Source: Mesostigma viride
Lineage: Eukaryota > Streptophyta > Mesostigmatophyceae > Mesostigmatales > Mesostigmataceae
Assembly: GCA_009746045.1 (NCBI GenBank)
Contig: RPFO01000937.1
Location: 1-64,000 of the forward strand
DNA: 64,000 nt
Direction of reading: 5' to 3'
A program made the translations under genes and the position numbers. Below the pieces are notes generated by a model. It searched no databases and was not told the DNA's origin. It saw only the letters and a list, made by a program, of their open reading frames with translations. Positions 18,470 through 27,995 of the stretch are shown here, in pieces (the first letter of the stretch is position 1; every line of letters begins with the position of its first letter).

Positions 18470-18500
18470 GAGGATGCAGCACTCCTCGACCATAAATTCG
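18470..18500 (+). promoter_or_regulatory. Shared leader of KilA-N gene 1
   Basis: The leader ACTCCTCGACCATAAATTCGCC here and CCTCTCGACAATAAATTCGC at 19454-19475 are the same element, each about 45 bp before a KilA-N ATG and preceded by repeated TGTCGGCGAGGA-type words. Probably the common promoter, copied with the gene. Confidence 0.45.
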
Positions 18501-18537
18501 CCCACCGCGAAACAGAGGCCTGATCCGAGCGCCAACC

Positions 18538-19311
18538 ATGGCGACCGTCTGCGGTGGAGCCCCTTTCACACACGCTCTGTTTCACTTGACGAGAGAGACC
18601 GACAATTACTGGATATTCACGTTGAAGTCTTGTCCGACGTCGGAGTTGGACCCCTGCCAGGAAATCAGAGTCCGGAAGAGCGACCGAATGATCCATGGCC
18701 AGGGCTTGACCGCTGCGGCATCGAATGGAAAGAAGCGCTTCGTCAACTGGTTCAGGCTCGACAAGTCCAAGGACTTCATAGCGGCTCTCGGGAGGTCTCC
18801 TGACTTCCAGGACGGTGGTATCGACCAATCAGGCATAGCCCTCACAATTGAGGGCTATGACCAAGCCCCGTCGGACAATGTTTCCAACGTGGTAAAGACC
18901 GTGATGGGCGGCCAGAACGACGAGCGAGGCGTGTGGATCCATGCCAAATTGATCGACAAAGTCGTCGAATGGGCTAAGCAACCACTAACCCAAAAGATAG
19001 AAGCACCCATTCAAGAACGAGTTGCACGAGCTATGCCGGGCAGCGAACGAGAAGTGCGATGTCCGACCGGCGTGATCGACATTATCTCCCATTGCCCCCC
19101 CGTTATCGTGGAAGTGAAAGACGTCAAGGACTGGATGAAAGGCATCGGGCAGTTGTTTGGCTATGGGCATTATTTTCCGGGTTACAAGAAACGTTTACTC
19201 ATCTTTCGGACGGACAGGACCAGTCCGGGACAAATCCAAAACATCAAAGAGGTATGCGAAGGATGCGGCATCGAACTCGCAATGTACGAGGATTTGTACG
19301 GTGCTGTATGA
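18538..19311 (+). CDS. KilA-N-like DNA-binding protein fused to a PD-(D/E)XK nuclease domain
   Basis: 257 residues from ATG 18538. Residues 1-145 are closely similar to the paralogue at 19515 (shared RKSDRMIH, AASNGKKRF, NWFRLDKSKDFI, DERGVWIH) and match the KilA-N module of phage and large DNA viruses. The C-terminal 85 residues differ: VIDII (D181) then VIVEVKDVKDW (E192, K194) and GIGQLFGYG, the D-x-ExK pattern of a restriction-endonuclease fold. A targeted DNA-cleavage role is inferred. The upstream region has 'TGTCGGCGAGGA' repeats and an ATAAATTCG box shared with the next gene. Confidence 0.72.
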   Translation: MATVCGGAPFTHALFHLTRETDNYWIFTLKSCPTSELDPCQEIRVRKSDRMIHGQGLTAAASNGKKRFVNWFRLDKSKDFIAALGRSPDFQDGGIDQSGIALTIEGYDQAPSDNVSNVVKTVMGGQNDERGVWIHAKLIDKVVEWAKQPLTQKIEAPIQERVARAMPGSEREVRCPTGVIDIISHCPPVIVEVKDVKDWMKGIGQLFGYGHYFPGYKKRLLIFRTDRTSPGQIQNIKEVCEGCGIELAMYEDLYGAV

Positions 19312-19514
19312 CTTCCGGCTGCCGTCACACATAACCGGGCTGTCCGGAACCTTCATGTCGGTGTCGGCAAATGAGATCGTGTCGGCGAGGACAGCCGTGT
19401 CGGTAAAGCGGAGCATGTCGGTGTCGGTAAGCGGATCATGTCGGCGAGGAGGACGCCCCTCTCGACAATAAATTCGCTCCATCGCGAACAGAGGTCCCAG
19501 ACCGAGCACCAACA

Positions 19515-20630
19515 ATGGCGGCCATCCGTGGTCGAGCTCCTTTCACCCACGCGTTGTTTAAGTTGGCGAGAGAGACTGATCATCTTTGGATCTTCACGTT
19601 GAAGTCTTGTCCGGTCTTGGAAGTGGATCCCGCCCAAAACATCAAAGTCCGGAAGAGTGACCGAATGATCCATGCCCAGGACTTGACTGCTGCGGCCTCG
19701 AATGGAAAGAAGCGCTTCGACAATTGGTTCAGGCTCGACAAGTCGAAGGACTTCATAACGGCTCTCGGGAGGTCTCCTTACTTCCAAGACGCCGGTATCG
19801 GCCAATCAGGAATAGCCCTCACAAATGAGGGCTATGACCAGGCCCCATCGGACGACGTTCCCGGCGTGGTGAAGACTATGAAGACTGGGCCAGTGGACGA
19901 GCGAGGCGTGTGGATCCACCCCAAGTTGGTGAACGCGCTGACGATGTGGATCAGCCCGGACTTTCACGTTCAGGCCATGGACTGGGTGGACCGCATCCTG
20001 GCGGGCGACATCACCATGATGGAGGTGGTGCGAGACGCCCACGACGCGGTCCACGGCACGACGACGACCGTCGCCATCAACACGGTGTGCGAGTCCCGGA
20101 AGCGTCCCAATTACGTGGTGCCGGACCGGACGCTCCCCCCGAGCATGCGCGTGATCGCCAAGGACACCCAGCACATGCTGGGCGACTTCGTGGACTCGGC
20201 CGTCGCACACAAGGACGACGTGGGCAAAATCATGATGTTTTTGGGCGACAAGGCGTGCGAGGCGGCGACCGGTCAGAACGCGGGGGCATTGAAGAGGCTC
20301 AACGGCGTCAAGAATGGCAGCGCCAGGGACCTGATGAACGAAGAGCAGCTCGAGAACGTCGATTACTTCATGCGCAAGGTCATGAGGCGCGCGATCGCCG
20401 CCGGGGACGGGAGGGACTTTCACGAGATCGCCGTCTCCGTGAAAAGGGACATGGCGACCTTCGTCGCGCCACCGTCTGGTCCGACGCCGATGGAGGTCGT
20501 GAAGAAGAACAAGGAGGACATGCGAAAGGATCTCTTGTTGACGCGCCCCTTGAACCTCGAGAGGTTCTACAGGCGTGTCCCAAAGGTGGACTCGACCATC
20601 AAGGGAGTGCGCGACCTGTCTGGTCCGTAG
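19515..20630 (+). CDS. KilA-N-like DNA-binding protein with a different C-terminal domain
   Basis: 371 residues from ATG 19515. The N-terminal 130 residues are a close copy of the 18538 protein; next is VDERGVWIHPKLVNALTMWISPDFHVQAMDWVDRILAGD, the canonical end of a KilA-N domain (WxSPxF near the C-terminal helix). Residues 180-371 replace the nuclease with a helical domain of unknown function (VIAKDTQHMLGDF, KIMMFLGDKACEAATG, FHEIAVSVKRDM). Tandem duplication followed by C-terminal swapping is the simplest history. Confidence 0.75.
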   Translation: MAAIRGRAPFTHALFKLARETDHLWIFTLKSCPVLEVDPAQNIKVRKSDRMIHAQDLTAAASNGKKRFDNWFRLDKSKDFITALGRSPYFQDAGIGQSGIALTNEGYDQAPSDDVPGVVKTMKTGPVDERGVWIHPKLVNALTMWISPDFHVQAMDWVDRILAGDITMMEVVRDAHDAVHGTTTTVAINTVCESRKRPNYVVPDRTLPPSMRVIAKDTQHMLGDFVDSAVAHKDDVGKIMMFLGDKACEAATGQNAGALKRLNGVKNGSARDLMNEEQLENVDYFMRKVMRRAIAAGDGRDFHEIAVSVKRDMATFVAPPSGPTPMEVVKKNKEDMRKDLLLTRPLNLERFYRRVPKVDSTIKGVRDLSGP

Positions 20631-21210
20631 GCGTACTGTACGCGTATATACACGCGATACGGTAACCACGTTCCCAGTACCATCTCCTCTACCACGTGTC
20701 GCCGTATTAAGGGGTCAGAGCATTTCTGAGCCGACCTTCTTCACTGTCCGATATGACTCGTGTAATGATTCAACGATCGGGATTGCATGTAGGATTGTGT
20801 ATGCCAATGCAATCTCAATATGGAATAAAGCGTATATTCGACTATTACCACATACTCTTGGCACCGACAGCGAGAATCTAACTAGCTAGAACCAGATCAC
20901 AGAGCAGGGGGAAACACGACGATCGAGGGGGGCGCGACCTGTCTGGACAATAGGACCTACGCGTATACGCGGGCGTTCAACCACGACCCGCCCTCAGGGT
21001 GCCACGTGTCGGTATGTGGAGAGGTCCTCTCACATGTGACTTGACCCTTCACCGCCGTTTGATTATGTTTACAGACCGATGCAACGGTCATGATGGCATG
21101 TTGGATGGTGTATACAAATGAATGCTCGATACGGAATCAAGCGTATATTCGAACATGACCGCGTACCTCTGGCACCCATCTCGAGCCTCTAACTAGTATC
21201 TCCCTTTCGA
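20605..21210 (+). repeat. Diverged tandem duplication of the KilA-N gene 3' end
   Basis: The gene end GCGCGACCTGTCTGG at 20610-20624, with its 3' flank (GTATATACACGC, CACGTGTCG, AAGCGTATATTCGA, TAACTAGCTAG), recurs in the same order at 20932-21195 (GCGCGACCTGTCTGG, GCGTATACGCG, CACGTGTCGG, AAGCGTATATTCGA, TAACTAGT). No other gene is visible in 20631-21257. Confidence 0.6.
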
Positions 21211-21257
21211 GCACGAGGGCGGCGTTCGACATGTTCGCGATCGGGTCGAGCGGTCCA

Positions 21258-21876
21258 CGAAAAGTTCGGGCTATGCGGATAGCCCGAACTTTTCGGATAG
21301 CCCGAACTTTTCGCGAAAATCGCTAGGGAAAACGCAAACTACGAGCCAATTTTTTTGCCATCTCCGAGCCATTTGAAAAGTTCGGGCTATGGTTCGGGCT
21401 ATCGATTTATAGCCCGAACCCGACCATTTCTTCCCTTGGACGGGGTGGATGGTGTATGCCTTGTCCTTTTCTCTCTCTCTCTCTCTCTTTCCTAACACAT
21501 AAAATATAGACCTATTCCTAACACATATAAGATAGCCATGTTCCTAACACATAAATATTTATGTGTTAGCAATGTCTCTATTTTTATGTGTTGGGAATAG
21601 GACAATCCTATATACCATATCCGTGTATATTTTATGTGTTGGGAAAGGAGAGAGAGAGAAGAGAAAGCAAGCACCAAGGCATGCGCACACCCGTCCGAGG
21701 GGAGAAAAGGTCGGGTTCGGGCTATAAATCGATAGCCCGAACCATAGCCCGAACTTTTCAAATGGCTCGGAGACGGCGAAAAGTTTGGGTCGTAGTTTGC
21801 GTTTTCGCTAGCGATTTTCGCGAAAAGTTCGGGCTATACCAAAAGTTCGGGCTATCCGCATAGCCCGAACTTTTCG
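21258..21876. repeat. 619-bp foldback (giant inverted repeat) element
   Basis: The whole interval is one imperfect palindrome. Both ends read CGAAAAGTTCGGGCTATGCGG inward; arms of about 290 bp match throughout (CGCGAAAATCGCTAG, ATTTGAAAAGTTCGGGCTATGG, a CT/GA microsatellite, CTAACACATAAAATATA) around a loop near 21565. Within each arm AGTTCGGGCTA and its complement form further hairpins. No coding capacity and no clear target duplication. MITE-like or foldback transposon, or a structured DNA site. Confidence 0.75.
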
Positions 21877-21934
21877 ATGTATCGCCTCCCCTCCCTCCCC
21901 TCCCCCCTCGGACTCGTTCGCGGCTGCCGGAGAC

Positions 21935-22519
21935 ATGGCGATGGACACGGGCAACCGTGAAGGCGCGTTCGTCCGGTCCAAAAATAAGTGCCGCGTCTGG
22001 GGTAGAAGACTCGCCATGCCTCTGAAGACGGCCAAGTCCGGATCCGACTCGTGGTTCGAGGACCTCACGCTGCGTCCGCGCGCACCGGCGTCGACTCCAT
22101 CGTCGTCGTCATCCGCCGCCGCCACTAAGGCCGTCCGCACGTCCAAATCCCTCGCCCCTGCCCACCGCGTGTCCAAGGAGCCGCCCCCCAAGGACGTGCG
22201 ATTCGAGGAGGAAGACGAGGAGGACGAGTCCCCGCCGGACGAGGACCAGGAGGAAGACGAGTTCGACGACGATCCCGAGGAAGAGGACGAGGAACCCGAG
22301 CAAGAGGAAGAGGAAGAGGAGGAGGAGCCTCCGTTGCCCCCTCCGAAACCCGCCCCTGCCCCGTCCCGTGCGCCGAGTCGCAAGTCCTCCGTCGCCTCGC
22401 CTGCGCCCGCCGCGCCCGCGGTCGAGGACTCTGTGAAGCGGTACGTCCGCACGACGTACCGCACGGACCCGTCGTCGCTTCGTTCCCCGGCGCTGAAAGA
22501 TGTTCTGCGGAATGCGTGA
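21935..22519 (+). CDS. Acidic, disordered protein
   Basis: 194 residues from ATG 21935. A short ordered N-terminus (FVRSKNKCRVWGRRLAMPLKT) is followed by Ser/Ala/Pro-rich linkers and a Glu/Asp block at residues about 90-135, then a basic end (VKRYVRTTYRTDP). Composition resembles viral core or histone-chaperone-like proteins; no domain recognised. It starts 58 bp after the foldback element. Confidence 0.5.
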   Translation: MAMDTGNREGAFVRSKNKCRVWGRRLAMPLKTAKSGSDSWFEDLTLRPRAPASTPSSSSSAAATKAVRTSKSLAPAHRVSKEPPPKDVRFEEEDEEDESPPDEDQEEDEFDDDPEEEDEEPEQEEEEEEEEPPLPPPKPAPAPSRAPSRKSSVASPAPAAPAVEDSVKRYVRTTYRTDPSSLRSPALKDVLRNA

Positions 22520-22522
22520 ACG

Positions 22523-22713
22523 ATGATCGCGATCACGGAGTCCGTGATGGCGTCCCTCCTGTTCGCGTTGCTGACAATGGTCGCGCGGCTGTGGCGCGTC
22601 GCGTGCCGTCTGGGCCGCCGAATCGGCGCGCCGATCGACTCGGGGTCGGCCGTCGTGATCCATCGCGCGTACGTGTCGGACCACGACGCGTGGTTCGACG
22701 TGACGGAGCGGTT
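22523..22713 (+). pseudogene. 5' part of a membrane-anchored viral protein gene, cut by the TIR transposon
   Basis: 63 codons from ATG 22523 with a hydrophobic N-terminal helix (MASLLFALLTMVARLW) then a soluble region (VVIHRAYVSDHDAW). The frame hits the transposon end at 22714 and would stop inside its TIR. The 3' part lies at 31735-32491: dropping the element and one GTT copy leaves the frame unchanged. The original gene would code for about 315 residues. Confidence 0.75.
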
Positions 22714-22882
22714 CCCTGCCAGCCGTTAAGAATGTACTCCAGCACAAGTACATTTTGAGTTTTTCCAAGTTTCTTGTTTTTTGCTTGTTTCAAGTTCAGT
22801 TTTGCATAAAAAGTGTCCCCATAGCCCCTGGATCTCATCTGGAGGTAGTTGAACTAGTATATGCTACAATATACTAGGTTGT

Positions 22883-23198
22883 GCCGCCAACGCACGGTAC
22901 ACAACCAGCCATAGCCTAGTCCTAGTACAGCCATGCTACGCCCTGGCTATGTTCAGATTACTTGCCCACGCTCCTTGCTATGATATGCTCACATGGGTCT
23001 TATTGCACCCACAGTTTGCCGGATCGTTAGCCTGTCCTTTTAGCTAGCCGCGCCCGATTGCAGCTGTGGCATGCCTTTGGCATGAAGGAGACTGGGGGTC
23101 TCTGCCCTTTCTCCTGTAGTGCACACACAGGGATTAAAAGCACTTCGGTGCTCCGTGACTCCCCAACGGGAGCACGAGTTTAATTAATTAATTAATTA
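22883..23198 (+). mobile_element. SINE-like insertion nested in transposon copy 1
   Basis: A 316-bp block ending in TTTAATTAATTAATTAATTAAT is flanked by the 12-bp duplication ATACTAGGTTGT (22871-22882 and 23199-23210). The other transposon copy has one ATACTAGGTTGT and no block, so it is the empty site. Long TSD plus a simple-repeat tail are signs of target-primed retrotransposition. I did not find a convincing tRNA-like A/B box. Confidence 0.65.
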
Positions 23199-23210
23199 AT
23201 ACTAGGTTGT

Positions 23211-23700
23211 ACTATTTTCTACTACATTTATACTATAATGTACTAAATTGAACTACATCTGAACTAAATGTAACTGTGATTGATGCCCCTGTAACGTCTC
23301 CCAATGCTCAATAACAGGTCTGGCCACCATTGGTGACCTCCTAGAGCCATTCACAGCTGCATTTCGTGGATCACCGCACAAAAATAAAATGTTTTACTTG
23401 GCCTTATCAACATGGGAATGAGGGCTTTGGTGTGCAAACATGCATGTGTGCTAAAAATTGGACATTCTGACACTGCGCGAGAGTCTGGTAATACTTAAGC
23501 ACTTCAGGTCATGATCGAAGTATAGAATGAACTGATGCAAGAAATCAAGCATTATGCAAGGAATGGAATGCTGCAATGAATTTTGGCAGTAATACTTGCA
23601 ACTAGGGAACACACGATAAAGTCACGAATCTGACATGCATTGTGCCGTCATGGCACATGCATGAACATGTACACGAACAGAGGATCACGCGGACGCCCAC
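23211..23700. other. Unique AT-rich left arm of transposon copy 1, no gene seen
   Basis: Non-coding-looking sequence with many short stops on both strands. It matches the other copy (45870-46360) with few differences. Confidence 0.5.
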
Positions 23701-23834
23701 GTGCACGCGCATGGCAATCCCGATGCCCCCCCCCCCCACACACACACACAAGCCCCAACTCCAAACATTGCACCAATGACCCACCCACCCAAACCCAACC
23801 CCAGCCCCCCTGACCCCCCCAACGCCCATGCACA

Positions 23835-24850
23835 CGCCCATGCCCCCGCCCCCGCCCCGCCCCGCCCCCGCCCCCGCCCCCGCCCCGCCCCGCCCGCCCC
23901 CGCCCCCGCCCCGCCGCCCCCGCCCCCGCCCCGCCCGCCCCCGCCCGCCCCCGCCCCCCGCCCCGCCCCGCCCCCGCCCCGCCCATGCCCATGCCCCTGC
24001 CCCCGCACCCGCCCATTCTCACCCACGCCCACGCCCACGCCCACGCCCACGCCCACGCCCACGCCCATGCCCACGCCCACGCCCACGCCCACGCCCACGC
24101 CCACGCCCACGCCCACGCCCACGCCCACGCCCACGCCCACGCCCACGCCCACGCCCACGCCCACGCCCACGCCCACGCCCACGCCCACGCCCACGCCCAC
24201 GCCCACGCCCACGCCCACGCCCACGCCCACGCCCACCCTAGCCTCACCCCTACTCCAAGCCACAATTATACCCAAAGCCACAGCCAGAAGTAGAGCGCAG
24301 CTGCAACAATAGCAGACGTAGCTGAGACACACACCTACCCACGCCAACGCCCACGCCCACGCTCACGCCCACGCCCACGCCCACGCCCACGCCCACGCCC
24401 ACGCCCACGCCCACGCCCACGCCCACGCCCACGCCCACGCCCACGCCCACGCCCACGCCCACGCCCACGCCCACGCCCACGCCCACGCCCACGCCCACGC
24501 CCACGCCCACGCCCACGCCCACGCCCACGCCCACGCCCACGCCCACGCCCACGCCCACGCCCACGCCCACGCCCACGCCCACGCCCACGCTCACGCCCAC
24601 GCCCACGCCCACTCCAACGCCCACTCCCACGCCCACGCCCACGCGCACGCCTACGCCCACGCCCACGCCCACGCCCACGCCCACGCCCACGCCCATGCCA
24701 ACGCCCACGCCCACGCCCACGCCCACGCCCACGCCCACGCCCACGCCCACACCCACGCCCACGCCCACGCCCACGCCCACGCCCACGCCCGCGCCCATGC
24801 GCACGCTCACGCCCACGCCCACGCCCACGCCCGCGCCTGCGCCCACCCTA
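23835..24850. repeat. CCCCG-type and (CCCACG)n minisatellites, copy 1
   Basis: CCCCGCCC-type runs (about 23840-23985) are followed by two blocks of CCCACG hexamers (about 24022-24235 and 24336-24845) separated by a 100-bp unique spacer with CCACAATTATACCCAAAGCC. All frames stay open, so long Ala-His, Pro-Thr and Gly-Val ORFs here are artefacts. The hexamer is not a standard telomere repeat. Confidence 0.85.
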
Positions 24851-25109
24851 GCCTCACCCCTACTCCAAGCCACAAATGCACCGTAAGCCACAGCCAGAAG
24901 TACAGCACAGCAGCGACAATTGCAGACTTAGCCCAGACACACACCTACCCACGTCAATGCCCCTGCCCAGAGACTCGCGGCCTCATCCCACCCCCCTGCA
25001 CAAACAGTTCCCAAACAAAAGAAAAGGCAAACAAAAGGAACAAGAGTAGCAAGCTGCATTGCGAGCACATATGCCAGTTCTGGTGCACATGCCAGGCCGA
25101 AAGCAACTC

Positions 25110-25326
25110 ATGATTGCCCCTGCCCCTGCCCCTGCCCCTACCCCTGCCCCTGCCCCTGCCCCTGCCCTGCCCTGCCCCTGCCCCTGCCCCTGCCCCTGCC
25201 CCTGCCCCTGCCCCTGCCCCTGCCCTGCCCTGCCCCTGCCCCTGCCCCTGCCCCTGCCCCTGCCCCTGCCCCTGCCCCTGCCCCTGCCCCTGCCCCTGCC
25301 CCTGCCCCTGCTCCTGCCCCTGCCAT
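25110..25326. repeat. (CCCCTG)n minisatellite, copy 1
   Basis: About 35 near-perfect CCCCTG hexamers with two short CCCTGCCCTG interruptions that copy 2 lacks. Followed by (TAA)n-type sequence at 25365-25420. Confidence 0.8.
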
Positions 25327-26520
25327 CACCATTCTAACCACCACACATTACGAAAAGCAAGAAGAAATTATAATAATAATAAGAAGAAATTATAAGAAGA
25401 AGAAATAATAATAATAAACAAGCACAAAGTTGACTGCACATGCGACTGTACCAGTAGGCACGTAGCAAATTTTAGCTGCAGCTTCAATTTCAACTTCATT
25501 GCAATTGCAAGTGTGACTGCATGTCTAATTGCACTACCAATGCCTAATGCCCACTCCATGTGCCCAGTGCGAATGCAATTCAAAAGCAACATGCAATCGA
25601 AATTACAGCTGAAGCCGGCTATTAACAAAGATATTTAAAGCAGTTGTTAACTACAGAGACCCAATGAAAATGCAAATGCAATGAAAAAGCAACAGAAGTT
25701 GAAGCCACTGCCACTCTACCTGCCGACAGTAACACCACCGCCAGCATCCACGCATATCCCAACGACAAGGAAATAGAATTGCCCAAAGCCAGACATACAT
25801 TGGGACGCATAAGCAAACGGCAACGCAAGCGCACATGCAAATGTATACGCAAAGGCAAAGGCAAAGGCAAACGCAAACGCAAACGCAAACGCAAGCTTGT
25901 CATGTACCTACGCTTAACTGCAAACGCAAACTGTGCACGAAGCAAAAAGATTGGATGGCCAAGATCATGGCAAATACGAGGGCCGAAAACAATCCAACTT
26001 CATCTAAATGTCCGAAATCCTCACGACGTTTCGATGCGCGCTTGAATGTCGAAGGCCTGCGCCGATTATCGATCATAAGTCGAATGTGTAATTGTCGGCT
26101 TATGAGAACTGCTTTGCGACAGTATCACGTCAGGCCGTTCCTGTGCAGCCATTTTCCCTGTGCAGCGGGTGGACAACGTTCACTTTCCGCATTATTCATG
26201 GCTATCGAAGTTAATTCTTACCGACCCCGGCTGCCATGGCCACTGACCACGCATATCAAGTTCAGGTATTCCCGACCTGTAGCGCAGCAGATTTCTGTTG
26301 GAAGGCATCCTAAGCATCGTGATAAAAGAAATCCGAACAATAGACATTCATGCTGCATCTAAGGACATTATGGCATTTGTATATACTGCAAGTACATGTA
26401 TCGACATTGCCGTGATTGCTAACCCCGACTCACCATGAACAGGAACTTTCCCTCTGCCTCCATGAAATGTACTTCGTGAAATGTACTGTAATACATATGA
26501 TGTACTACGATGATAATCAT

Positions 26521-27133
26521 CCCAGCAAAGCCATAGTACACCTTCCGTTTCGACCGCCATGTCGGCCACTAGTCCGGATAGCTCAATGTGCACCTGACCT
26601 TGACACTAATCGCACAAACAGCCACAATTTTGCAAGCAAGAAGACATGGCTACCTCGGCATTTCATGAAATGTACTTCGTGAAATGCATTTCGTGAAATG
26701 TACTAAGGAACGTGATTGGCCGGCGTTCGCTCGCCAAATCTCGCAAAATGTACTAAGGCACGTGATTGGTCCCGCAAAATGTACTAAGGAACGTGATTGG
26801 CCGGCGAAGATTCTGTTTGCTGCAATTAAAATTCCCTACAGAATCTTCGCCGGCCAATCACGTTCCTTAGTACATTTTGCGGGACCAATCACGTGCCTTG
26901 GTACATTTTGCGAGATTTGGCGAGCGAACGCCGGCCAATCACGTTCCTTAGTACATTTCACGAAATGCATTTCACGAAGTACATTTCATGAAATGCCGAG
27001 GTAGCCATGTCTTCTTGCTTGCAAAATTGTGGCTGTTTGTGCGATTAGTGTCAAGGTCAGGTGCACATTGAGCTATCCGGACTAGTGGCCGACATGGCGG
27101 TCGAAACGGAAGGTGTGCTATGGCTTTGCTGGG
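26521..27133. repeat. 613-bp foldback inside transposon copy 1
   Basis: Arms of about 300 bp from CCCAGCAAAGCC (26521) to GGCTTTGCTGGG (27133), loop near 26827. Each arm has several copies of AAAATGTACTAAGG.ACGTGATTGG. The word AAGTACATTTTG also lies just inside both transposon ends, so these may be protein-binding sites. Present identically at 49597-50209. Confidence 0.8.
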
Positions 27134-27567
27134 ACATAATCGTGGCTATCTGCTTCCTGGCTTTCGCTATCATGGTGATGGGACACCATGGGAAGCGCAA
27201 GTTCGCAGCCATAGTGCTAAGCGGCAGCACCCATGCCGGCAGCCTAGTGACCGACGAGACGTTCGACTGTAAGTGCGGCCACGAGTGCATGAAGCCCATT
27301 AGAATATCACATCTCCAGGCATTGCGAAGCGCCTGGTTTTCGCCCGGGCGGAAGCAAGAGGACAGGAAGGCGGCGATAAAGCAGCAGCTGCACCAGGGGG
27401 GGTACGACGCCATAACCACGATGTCGTCATCTACTCGTCACAAGTTCGTTCATTGCGCTGGTTGTCGGTTCGTTCTCGACGGGGGAGTCAAGGATATGAA
27501 CATAGGGTTTGTGACCCCTTTTCACTTTCGCGTTTCACTTTCGAGGCGGCCTTCAGGCACTGCCTGA
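27094..27567 (+). CDS. Possible exon of a transposon protein (Cys-rich motif), copy 1
   Basis: Open frame from ATG 27094 running out of the right foldback arm. A hydrophobic start (IIVAICFLAFAIMVM) is followed by a CKCGHECMKPIRISHLQALRSAW motif and RKQEDRKAAIKQQL. The CxCxxxC then helix arrangement is like the N-terminal region of some eukaryotic transposases, from general impression only. Conserved in copy 2 (50170-50643) with C-to-G and G-to-T differences near 27450. Splicing to other exons is likely but not shown. Confidence 0.35.
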   Translation: MAVETEGVLWLCWDIIVAICFLAFAIMVMGHHGKRKFAAIVLSGSTHAGSLVTDETFDCKCGHECMKPIRISHLQALRSAWFSPGRKQEDRKAAIKQQLHQGGYDAITTMSSSTRHKFVHCAGCRFVLDGGVKDMNIGFVTPFHFRVSLSRRPSGTA

Positions 27568-27995
27568 AAATTAGCAACCACGTTTGGAACTCTTCGGACC
27601 ACCTGTGAAACTAATCACATTTGATGATGTGCTGGCGGGCCTGGGCATCGCATTTGAGCATTACTTCGAGCAGGGCTCAACAAGCTCGATTCGCCAACTC
27701 AACCCGAAGAAGCCCTAAGCTGCGGTAAGACATATATTTGTGTGGATGGCTCTTGATATCATGCTGAATTTCTAGTCTTCTCTAGATGGACAGTTCATGT
27801 GCAGCCATACAGGTCATCCATGTGTGTTTTAACCATGTTGCATGTGCCACAGATATTATGAGCAGTATTTACTAAGTGTGCTGGAGTCGTTGTTGCATGC
27901 TTGTTGTATTTCACAGTTCACGCCTGCATGAATGCATCGTTGATACTAATGATTATTCATATTGCATGACTGTTCTATTGGGGACGCCGCGCTTG

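Noticed and set aside
24022-24845. Telomeric repeats
   Set aside because: CCCACG is not a known telomere unit and lies inside a transposon at internal sites.
23648-24891. Long ORFs of Val-Gly, Ala-Trp, Pro-Thr or Ala-His repeats
   Set aside because: They are the six readings of CCCACG and CCCCG tandem repeats, open in every frame; no evidence of translation.
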